Of a stretch of 41,605 bases of DNA, positions 35,570 through 41,605 are shown one piece after another. Origin of the DNA: Burkholderiaceae bacterium. Lineage in GTDB: Bacteria; Pseudomonadota; Gammaproteobacteria; Burkholderiales; Burkholderiaceae_C. The stretch lies in the NCBI GenBank assembly GCA_016790515.1, contig JAEUOY010000002.1:1-41605 (forward strand). The letters run 5' to 3'. Made by a program: the position numbers and the translations under genes. The first letter of the stretch is position 1, and each line of letters begins with the position of its first letter. A model generated the notes under the pieces. The model worked only from the letters and a program-made list of their open reading frames with translations, made no database searches and was not told the origin of the DNA.

Positions 35570-37401
35570 ACCGCCTCGAAGCCGTCAACGACTTCGTCGT
35601 CAAGTTCGCCAACGTCAACGGTTCGGGCTCGGCCTCGGCCAACGAGCTGTTCGCCAAGGCGGTGCTGCGCATGGGCGTGCCGGTGAGCCCGCGCAACATC
35701 TTCCCGAGCAACATCCAGGGCCTGCCGACCTGGTACGAGGTGCGCGTCAGCGAGCGCGGCTGGCTGGGCCGGCGCGGCGGCATCGACATGATGGTGGCGA
35801 TGAACCCGCAGACCTGGGACCAGGACGTCGCCGAGGTCGAGCCCGGCGGCTACCTGTTCCACGACAGCACGCGGTCGCTGCCGCCGGAGATGTTCCGCAG
35901 CGACATCAACGTGATCGGCATGCCGGTCACCGCGATCTGCAACGCCACCTACGAGGACCCGCGCCAGCGCACGCTGTTCAAGAACATCATGGTGCTGGGC
36001 GCGCTGTCGGTGCTGATGGACGTCGACCCGGCGGTGATCGAGCAGCTGTTCACCGAGCAGTACCGCGGCAAGGAGCGGCTGCTCGAATCGAACATCCGCG
36101 CGCTGCACAGCGGCCGCAGCTTCGGCAAGGACCACCTCAAACCCATCGGCCTGAAGGTGCGGCGCGCCGACAAGGTCGGCAACCGCATCTTCGTCGAGGG
36201 CAATGCCGCCGCGGCGCTGGGCGCCGTGTACGGCGGCGCGACGGTCTGCGCCTGGTACCCGATCACGCCCAGCTCGTCGGTGGCCGAGGCCTTCGAGAAG
36301 TACTGCCACAAGTACCGCGTCGACGCGGCGACCGGCGAACACAAGTTTGCGATCGTCCAGGCCGAGGACGAGATCGCCTCGATCGGCATCGTCACCGGCG
36401 CCGGGTGGAACGGCGCGCGCGCCTTCACCGCGACCTCGGGGCCGGGCGTCTCGCTGATGACCGAGTTCATCGGCCTGGCCTATTTTGCCGAGATCCCGGT
36501 CACGATCATCAACGTGCAGCGCGGCGGGCCGTCCACCGGCATGCCCACCCGCACGCAGCAGGCCGACCTGCTGAGCTGCGGCTATGCCTCGCACGGCGAC
36601 ACCAAGCACGTGATGCTGTTCCCGCAGGACCCGGGCGAATGCTTCCAGATGGCCGCCGACGCGCTCGACCTGGCCGACCGGCTGCAGACCCCGGTGTTCG
36701 TGATGAGCGACCTGGACATCGGCATGAACCAGCGGCTGTGCGATCCCTTCGTCTGGCAGCCCGGCCGCGAGTACGACCGCGGCAAGGTGATGAGCGCCGA
36801 ACAGCTCGAGGCCGGCAGCGAGTTCGCCCGCTACAAGGATGTCGACGGCGACGGCATCCCCTGGCGCACGCTGCCCGGCACGCACCCCAGCAAGGGTGCC
36901 TACTTCACCCGCGGCACCACCCGAGACCCGCAGGCGCGCTACTCCGAGGCCGGGCCCGACTACGTCTACAACGTGCAGCGGCTGCTGGACAAGTTCGCCA
37001 CCGCGGCCAACCTGGTGCCGCAGCCGCTGGTGCGCGCGGCGGCGCGCAAGTCGCGGCTGGGCGTGCTGTATTTCGGCTCGACCGCGCCGGCGATGGAAGA
37101 GGCGCTGGAGGCGCTGGCCGCGTCGGGCATCCACCTCGACGCGATGCGGCTGCGCGCGTTCCCGTTCCCGCACAGCGTGAGCGAGTTCATCGAGTCGCAC
37201 GACCATGTCTTCGTCGTCGAGCAGAACCGCGACGCGCAGATGCGCTCGCTGCTGGTCAACGAGCTGGCATTCGATCCGCAGCGGCTGATCGAGGTGCTGC
37301 ACTACGACGGCACGCCGATCACCGCCCGCTTCATCACCCGCGACATCACCACCCATGTCCATGCGCTGGCCGTCGCGCCGCGCCGGGAAAGAACCGCATG
37401 A
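35566..37401 (+). CDS. 2-oxoacid:ferredoxin oxidoreductase, fused gamma-alpha subunit (KorA-like)
   Basis: Subunit of 611 residues: a gamma domain (about 1-195, with FANVNGSGSASANELFAKAV and the PSNIQGLPTWYEVR region) fused to an alpha domain (about 205-600, with VCAWYPITPSSSVAEAF, QAEDEIASIGIVTGAGW, FTATSGPGVSLMTEF and GGPSTGMPTRTQQADLL). With the beta subunit it would oxidise a 2-oxoacid to its acyl-CoA with ferredoxin reduction. The fused order is that of 2-oxoglutarate-type enzymes, but the substrate is not determinable. AGGAGG lies 7 bases before the ATG at 35566. It is oxygen-sensitive in many relatives; the genomic group suggests anaerobic or microaerobic use. Confidence 0.9.
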   Translation: MNRLEAVNDFVVKFANVNGSGSASANELFAKAVLRMGVPVSPRNIFPSNIQGLPTWYEVRVSERGWLGRRGGIDMMVAMNPQTWDQDVAEVEPGGYLFHDSTRSLPPEMFRSDINVIGMPVTAICNATYEDPRQRTLFKNIMVLGALSVLMDVDPAVIEQLFTEQYRGKERLLESNIRALHSGRSFGKDHLKPIGLKVRRADKVGNRIFVEGNAAAALGAVYGGATVCAWYPITPSSSVAEAFEKYCHKYRVDAATGEHKFAIVQAEDEIASIGIVTGAGWNGARAFTATSGPGVSLMTEFIGLAYFAEIPVTIINVQRGGPSTGMPTRTQQADLLSCGYASHGDTKHVMLFPQDPGECFQMAADALDLADRLQTPVFVMSDLDIGMNQRLCDPFVWQPGREYDRGKVMSAEQLEAGSEFARYKDVDGDGIPWRTLPGTHPSKGAYFTRGTTRDPQARYSEAGPDYVYNVQRLLDKFATAANLVPQPLVRAAARKSRLGVLYFGSTAPAMEEALEALAASGIHLDAMRLRAFPFPHSVSEFIESHDHVFVVEQNRDAQMRSLLVNELAFDPQRLIEVLHYDGTPITARFITRDITTHVHALAVAPRRERTA

Positions 37402-38453
37402 CCTACATCGCCAAGCCCAGGCTGCACCACCCGAGCCTGACGCCCAACCGGGTCGGCTACACCCGGCGCGACTACGAGGGCCGCGTCTCGACGCTGTGCG
37501 CCGGCTGCGGCCACGACTCGATCTCGGCGGCCATCGTGCAGGCGGCCTGGGAACTCGACATAGCGCCGCACCGCGTCGCCAAGCTGTCGGGCATCGGCTG
37601 CTCGAGCAAGACGCCGGACTACTTCCTCGGCGCCAGCCACGGCTTCAACACCGTGCACGGACGCATGCCCAGCGTGCTGACTGGCGCCAACCTGGCCAAC
37701 CGCGACCTGCTGTACCTGGGCATCTCGGGCGACGGCGATTCGGCCTCGATCGGCTTCGGCCAGTTCGCGCATGCGATGCGGCGCGCGGTGCGAATGGTCT
37801 ACATCGTCGAGAACAACGGCGTCTACGGCCTGACCAAGGGCCAGTTCTCGGCCACTGCCGACCGCGGCAGCAAGAGCAAGAAGGGTGCGGTCAACCCCGA
37901 TTCGGCGGTCGACCTGGTCGGCATCGCGCTGCAGCTCGGCGCGACCTATGTCGGACGCGGCTTCTCGGGCGACAAGGCGCAGCTGGTGCCGCTGATCAAG
38001 GGCGCGATCGCCCATGGCGGCGCGGCCTTCCTCGACATCATCAGCCCCTGCGTGACCTTCAACAACCACGCCGGCAGCACCCGCAGCTACGACTACGTGC
38101 GCGAGCACAACGAGGCCGTCAGCCGGATCGACTTCATCGACCTGGCCCCCGAGATCGAGGCCTCGCCGGCGCCGGGCGAGGTGATCACGCTGCCGCAGCC
38201 CGACGGCAGCCTGATGCGGCTGCGCAAGCTGCACGCCGACTACGACCCGACCGACCGCAACGAGGCGATGGCCCATGTGCACGCGCACCTGGAGCGCGGC
38301 GAGATCGCCACCGGCCTGCTGTTCGTCGACCCGCAGGGCCAGGACCTGCATGCGCGGCTGAACACGACGCGCCAGCCGCTGAACACGCTGACCGCCGCCG
38401 ACCTGTGCCCGGGCGAAGCGGCGCTGGCCAGGCTCAACGATTCGCTGCGGTAG
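37398..38453 (+). CDS. 2-oxoacid:ferredoxin oxidoreductase, beta subunit (KorB-like)
   Basis: Thiamine-pyrophosphate-binding beta subunit of 351 residues. The TPP motif is GDGDSASIGFGQ (residues 111 onward) with NNGVYGLTKGQ about 28 residues on. Cysteines for one [4Fe-4S] cluster are visible in LCAGCGHD (Cys34, Cys37), IGCSSKT (Cys68) and ISPCVTFNN near residue 215. The start overlaps the KorA stop (ATGA). The stop is TAG at 38451-38453. Together with KorA it makes a complete enzyme. It could equally be a 2-oxoisovalerate-type enzyme; KorA/B is used in the general sense. Confidence 0.92.
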   Translation: MTYIAKPRLHHPSLTPNRVGYTRRDYEGRVSTLCAGCGHDSISAAIVQAAWELDIAPHRVAKLSGIGCSSKTPDYFLGASHGFNTVHGRMPSVLTGANLANRDLLYLGISGDGDSASIGFGQFAHAMRRAVRMVYIVENNGVYGLTKGQFSATADRGSKSKKGAVNPDSAVDLVGIALQLGATYVGRGFSGDKAQLVPLIKGAIAHGGAAFLDIISPCVTFNNHAGSTRSYDYVREHNEAVSRIDFIDLAPEIEASPAPGEVITLPQPDGSLMRLRKLHADYDPTDRNEAMAHVHAHLERGEIATGLLFVDPQGQDLHARLNTTRQPLNTLTAADLCPGEAALARLNDSLR

Positions 38454-38480
38454 ACGCGGCGAGGCGGCCGTCGTTCCCGC

Positions 38481-38521
38481 TTGAGCTGCCTCAAGGGCGC
38501 GCCTTCGACAGCTGGTTAACC
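38481..38521 (+). promoter_or_regulatory. Candidate FNR/Anr-type box and extended -10 promoter upstream of the Nfn-like genes
   Basis: TTGAG, four bases, CTCAA (38481-38494) is a perfect inverted repeat keeping the TTGA-N6-TCAA core of FNR/Anr sites; the inner base pair is G/C rather than the usual T/A. An extended -10 TGGTTAACC follows (hexamer TTAACC at 38516-38521), putting the predicted start near 38528 and the box centre about 41 bases upstream. That is the class II activator position. The rest of the 165-base gap between KorB and the NfnA-like gene shows nothing else. Confidence 0.45.
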
Positions 38522-38618
38522 TGCCTGCAGTCCAGGTCTTCCGGGCGGTCGATTCGAGGGCGCGAAGCCCGACGACGGGCCAGCGCGCGGATGAACCCGG
38601 GCCGTCTGCGGGGTCAGC

Positions 38619-39509
38619 ATGTCCGGGTTCGAGATCGTCTCGCGCGAGGATTTCTCAGCGGTCACCTACCTGCTGGAGTTCCGCCATCCGCTGATGGCCA
38701 AGGCCGCCCGGCCGGGCCAGTTCGTGATCGTGATGGCGCACGAACACGGCGAGCGCATCCCGCTGACGATCGCCGACTTCGATCGCGACAAGGGCACGAT
38801 CACGCTGGTGATCCAGGCGGTCGGCAAGACCACCCGCGAGATGCAGCAGGCCTGCCGCGTCGGCACGCAACTGCACGCCGTGGTCGGGCCGATGGGCATC
38901 CCCAGCCGGATCGGCGACGCGAAGAAGGTGGTCTGCGTCGGCGGCGGCCTCGGTGTCGCACCGATCTACCCGCAGGCGCGCGCCCACAAGCAGAGCGGCG
39001 CCCATGTCATCGGCGTGCTCGGCTTCCGCAACCAGGCGCTGATGTTCTGGGAGGACAAGTTCCGCGCCTGCTGCGATGAACTGATCGTCTGCACCGACGA
39101 CGGCTCGGCCGGCCTGAAGGGCCTGGTGACCGAGGGCATCCGGCAGGCGATGGCCCGGCATGCCGACATCGACGAGGTGGTCGCGATCGGCCCGCCGATC
39201 ATGATGAAAGGCTGCGCCGAAGCCACCCGCGCGGCCGGCATCAGGACGATGGTCAGCCTGAACCCGGTGATGGTCGACGGCACCGGCATGTGCGGCGGCT
39301 GCCGGGTCAAGGTCGGCGACCGGATCAGGTTCGCCTGCGTCGACGGGCCCGACTTCGACGGCCACCAGGTCGACTTCGACGACCTGATGGTGCGGCTGGG
39401 CCGCTACAAGCCGGCCGAGCAGGCCGCGCTGCTGAACTGGGAGGCCAGTTGCCGGCTGCGCGGCGCCGCCGACGCCGCGGCGAGCACGCCGCACGCGGCC
39501 CGGCCCTGA
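38619..39509 (+). CDS. NfnA/SudB-like FAD/NAD-binding and [2Fe-2S] oxidoreductase subunit
   Basis: Protein of 296 residues of the sulfide/dihydroorotate dehydrogenase-like ferredoxin-NADP reductase family. The FAD domain reads PGQFVIVMAHEHGERIPLTI, the NAD domain CVGGGLGVAPIYPQA, and a C-terminal [2Fe-2S] binding set TGMCGGCRVKVG with FACVDGP. In Nfn-type complexes this subunit uses NADH and, with the GltA-like partner, takes part in flavin-based electron bifurcation. Bifurcation here is inferred from family only. The next gene begins 39 bases downstream. Confidence 0.88.
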   Translation: MSGFEIVSREDFSAVTYLLEFRHPLMAKAARPGQFVIVMAHEHGERIPLTIADFDRDKGTITLVIQAVGKTTREMQQACRVGTQLHAVVGPMGIPSRIGDAKKVVCVGGGLGVAPIYPQARAHKQSGAHVIGVLGFRNQALMFWEDKFRACCDELIVCTDDGSAGLKGLVTEGIRQAMARHADIDEVVAIGPPIMMKGCAEATRAAGIRTMVSLNPVMVDGTGMCGGCRVKVGDRIRFACVDGPDFDGHQVDFDDLMVRLGRYKPAEQAALLNWEASCRLRGAADAAASTPHAARP

Positions 39510-39548
39510 CCCGGCGCCGCCACCGCGCAGCCCGCGCAGGAGCCGAGC

Positions 39549-41054
39549 ATGGCGAAGAAGAAGACGATCCGCACGATCCCGCAGGCCCGCACCGCGATGC
39601 CGGAGCAGCCGCCCGAGGTGCGGGTGAAGAACTTCGACGAGGTGGCCTGCGGCTACCGGCTCGAGGACGCGCTGGTCGAGGCCGAACGCTGCCTGGACTG
39701 CGCCGACCAGCCCTGCGTGCGCGGCTGCCCGGTGGGCATCGACATTCCCGGCTTCATCCTGAAGATCGCCGGGAAGAACTTCCACGGCGCCTACGACGTC
39801 ATCACCGACACCAACCTGCTGCCGTCGGTCTGCGGCCGTGTCTGCCCGCAGGAGAATCAGTGCGAGGGCGTCTGCACCGTCGGTGAATCGCTGGAACCGG
39901 TAGCGATCGGCCGGCTCGAGCGCTTCGTCGGCGACATGGCGATCGCCGAAGGCTGGGCCAACGTGCCCTACATCGAGCGCAACAAGTTCCGCGTCGGCAT
40001 CGTCGGCTCGGGCCCGGCGGGCATGGCCTGCGCGGCCGACATGGCCAAGGCCGGCTGCGAGGTCGTCGTCTACGAGGCCTTCCACGAGCCGGGCGGCGTG
40101 CTGAAGTACGGCATCCCCGATTTCCGCCTGCCCAACAGCGTGGTCGACGTCGAGATCGAGAAGCTCGAGCGCCTGGGCATCCGCTTCGAGTGCAACACGC
40201 TGGTCGGCCGGCTGTTCACGCTCGAGCAGATGCTGACCGATATGGGCTTCGACGCGGTCTTCGTCGGCACCGGTGCCGGCTACCCGAGCTTCATGGGCAT
40301 CCCGGGTGAATCGCTGGGCGGCGTGCTGTCGGCCAACGAATGGCTGACGCGCTGCAACCTGATGCGCGGGCGCGACTTCCCGAACTTCGACACGCCGCTG
40401 CAGCCGGGCCGGCGGGTGACCGTGATCGGCGCCGGCAACACCGCGATGGACGCGATGCGGGTGTCGCTGCGCGTCGGCGCCGAGCAGGTCAGCTGCGTCT
40501 ACCGCCGCAGCGCCGCCGAGGCGCCGGCGCGCGCGGAGGAGATCCACCACGCGCAGCAGGAGGGCATCGCGTTCGAATGGCTGACCAGCCCGCTGGCGCT
40601 GTTGGGCGACGAGCAGAACCGGGTGCGGGCGATGCGCTGCGAACGCATGGCGCTCGGCGAACCGGACGCCTCGGGCCGGCGTCGCCCGGTGCCGGTGCCG
40701 GGCAGCGAGTTCGAGATCGAGACCGACATGGTGGTGTTCGCGATCGGGACCAATGCGAACCCGATCCTGGGCCAGACCTCGGGCTTGAAGCTCGATGCAC
40801 GCGGCTACATCGCCACCGACGAACACCTCGCGACCTCGATCGCCGGGGTCTACGCCGGCGGCGACATCGTCACCGGCGCGGCCACCGTGATCCAGGCGAT
40901 GGGCGCCGGGCGCAAGGCGGCGCGTGCGATGAAGGCCTACCTCGGGTTGCGCGACACCGCGGTCGTCTACGAATCCGGGCCGGTCGATCCGGCACAGCGG
41001 CTGTTCGGCATCGCCCGGAGCGAGCGCAACTTCGCGCGCGTGCATCTGGCCTGA
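39549..41054 (+). CDS. NfnB/GltA-like NADPH-dependent Fe-S flavoprotein (glutamate synthase small-subunit family)
   Basis: Protein of 501 residues: N-terminal cysteine-rich domain (RCLDCADQPCVRGCPVGID and SVCGRVCPQENQCEGVC, suited to two [4Fe-4S] clusters), FAD fold (VGIVGSGPAGMACAADMAKA), NAD(P) fold (VTVIGAGNTAMDAMRVSLRV) and the C-terminal GVYAGGDIVTGAATVIQAMG block. AGGAG at 39538-39542 is 6 bases before the ATG at 39549. It pairs with the NfnA-like gene upstream, forming a likely NADH/ferredoxin/NADP+ exchange complex. It could serve as a glutamate synthase small subunit, but no large subunit gene is present. Confidence 0.88.
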   Translation: MAKKKTIRTIPQARTAMPEQPPEVRVKNFDEVACGYRLEDALVEAERCLDCADQPCVRGCPVGIDIPGFILKIAGKNFHGAYDVITDTNLLPSVCGRVCPQENQCEGVCTVGESLEPVAIGRLERFVGDMAIAEGWANVPYIERNKFRVGIVGSGPAGMACAADMAKAGCEVVVYEAFHEPGGVLKYGIPDFRLPNSVVDVEIEKLERLGIRFECNTLVGRLFTLEQMLTDMGFDAVFVGTGAGYPSFMGIPGESLGGVLSANEWLTRCNLMRGRDFPNFDTPLQPGRRVTVIGAGNTAMDAMRVSLRVGAEQVSCVYRRSAAEAPARAEEIHHAQQEGIAFEWLTSPLALLGDEQNRVRAMRCERMALGEPDASGRRRPVPVPGSEFEIETDMVVFAIGTNANPILGQTSGLKLDARGYIATDEHLATSIAGVYAGGDIVTGAATVIQAMGAGRKAARAMKAYLGLRDTAVVYESGPVDPAQRLFGIARSERNFARVHLA

Positions 41055-41063
41055 AGGGTCGCC

Positions 41064-41471
41064 ATGAACGACATCGCCACGTCCACCCGCCCTGAAGCCG
41101 CCTGCACGGCCCGGCCCGCGGAGGCCATCCCCGAGCACATCGTCGAGGTCATCAGCGATTCGGGCGAAGGCGCGCAGCGCTGCGGCCAGTCGCTGGCGGC
41201 GATCGCCGCGCGCATGGGCAACGGCATCTGGACCACCGAGATCATCCCGGCCGAGATCCAGCCGCCGGCGCGCAGCGTCGCCGGCGCCAGCGGCATCCGC
41301 ATCCGCATCGGCTCGCAGCGCGTGACCAACGGCGGCGACCAGACCGACCTGGTCGTCGCGTTCAACGAGCAGGTGCTGATCGGCCGCGTGCAGGCCGGCG
41401 AGCTGAAGCCCGGCGCGACGATCCTGCTCGAGAGCATGTGGCGCGAGCACCGCGACCCGGCGGTGGGTTGA
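41064..41471 (+). CDS. Second 2-oxoacid:acceptor oxidoreductase, gamma-domain start, truncated by a group II intron
   Basis: The 135-residue open frame matches the gamma domain of 2-oxoacid:acceptor oxidoreductases (HIVEVISDSGEGAQRCGQSL, WTTEIIPAEIQPP, TDLVVAFNEQVLIGRV). Gamma domains usually need about 180-200 residues and often continue into an alpha domain. The frame meets TGA at 41469-41471, but those bases belong to the intron that begins at about 41467, so only about 134 codons are native. The gene is therefore disrupted, unless it is repaired beyond the window. It follows the NfnB-like gene by 9 bases, implying one transcription unit. Confidence 0.77.
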   Translation: MNDIATSTRPEAACTARPAEAIPEHIVEVISDSGEGAQRCGQSLAAIAARMGNGIWTTEIIPAEIQPPARSVAGASGIRIRIGSQRVTNGGDQTDLVVAFNEQVLIGRVQAGELKPGATILLESMWREHRDPAVG

Positions 41472-41605
41472 GTAGAGCACGCGCGCCGCGCCGATCTTGC
41501 GACCGGCAGTTTCGCGTGCCCCCTCGCCGAACCGGACGTGCACCTTTCGCTATGCATCCGGCTCTCCAGGAACCACGGTGAAGTCGGGAGGGGTCATCCA
41601 TCCGC
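41467..41605 (-). mobile_element. Group II intron, 3' end (domains V and VI), minus strand, continues past window
   Basis: On the minus strand, 41564 down to 41529 is a domain V-like hairpin. The 5' side begins GAGCCGGATGC with the AGC triad, a GAAA-containing loop follows, and the 3' side is GCACGTCCGGTTC. Its base stem pairs (GAGCCGGA with TCCGGTTC). Domain VI follows with GCACGCG pairing to CGCGTGC, then CTCTACTCAAC, where an A lies 7 bases from the end and the last bases are AC, as expected for the branch point and 3' splice site. The intron's reverse-transcriptase gene would lie to the right, outside the window. Orientation is antisense to the interrupted gene, so splicing would not restore that gene's mRNA. 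Confidence 0.74.

Noticed and set aside
41362-41601. A 79-residue minus-strand frame at the right edge as an intron-encoded protein
   Set aside because: It shows no reverse-transcriptase or maturase motif and overlaps domains V and VI; the real intron protein should lie beyond the window.

Overview
The window is very GC-rich, with C/G at most third codon positions, and its gene order and protein sequences point to a betaproteobacterium of the order Burkholderiales (Rubrivivax/Leptothrix/Ideonella-like; inferred from protein resemblance only). TAG, TGA and TAA are all used as ordinary stops. No rRNA, tRNA or CRISPR array was seen. Layout: 1-7.6 kb holds the 3' two thirds of uvrB, a low-molecular-weight tyrosine phosphatase gene, and a complete iron-sulfur assembly operon iscR-iscS-iscU-iscA-hscB-hscA-fdx behind a promoter with a near-consensus IscR type 1 site; a terminator-like stem-loop separates iscA from hscB. 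7.6-16 kb is read on the minus strand: an Xre/RES toxin-antitoxin pair, an aminotransferase, ybgC-tolQ-tolR-tolA, then a separately promoted pyruvate kinase plus GH13 glucosidase unit whose promoter carries two LacI-type operators. 16-25 kb: a 69-residue hypothetical gene, a three-gene MCE/Mla lipid-transport cassette with no ATPase gene, an ornithine cyclodeaminase-like gene, a histidine phosphatase, a membrane metal-dependent hydrolase, a CopD-like membrane protein, an acyl-CoA dehydrogenase and, divergently, an acyl-CoA synthetase broken by one amber codon inside its AMP-binding motif. 25.2-29.5 kb looks like a small accessory patch of stand-alone genes: a DUF1801 gene, two decayed genes (a flavin-binding pyridoxamine-phosphate-oxidase-like gene joined directly to an AAC(3)-type acetyltransferase), a MAPEG protein, an ArsR regulator with an SRPBCC partner, a second SRPBCC gene, and a Phd/PIN toxin-antitoxin pair. 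parC, a glutathione S-transferase gene and a TauD-type dioxygenase gene follow. 33.7-41.6 kb is an electron-transfer cluster: a GltD-like flavoprotein fused to a two-cluster ferredoxin, both subunits of a 2-oxoacid:ferredoxin oxidoreductase (KorA/KorB-like), then an NfnA/NfnB-like pair and the start of a second 2-oxoacid oxidoreductase gamma domain. That last gene is cut at the window edge by the 3' end of an antisense group II intron, recognised by its domain V. How the parts may work together: the isc operon supplies clusters to the many Fe-S proteins of the right-hand region. In that region, Kor would reduce ferredoxin at the expense of a 2-oxoacid, and the GltD-ferredoxin fusion and Nfn-like pair would pass electrons to or from NAD(P). 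A candidate FNR/Anr-type box sits about 41 bases upstream of a predicted start for the Nfn-like genes and suggests oxygen control. The most notable observations are the overlapping promoter-operator of pyk, the operator motif shared by the ArsR and SRPBCC promoters, the ATPase-less MCE cassette, the fused pair of decayed genes, the amber codon in the acyl-CoA synthetase, and the intron interrupting the second oxidoreductase.
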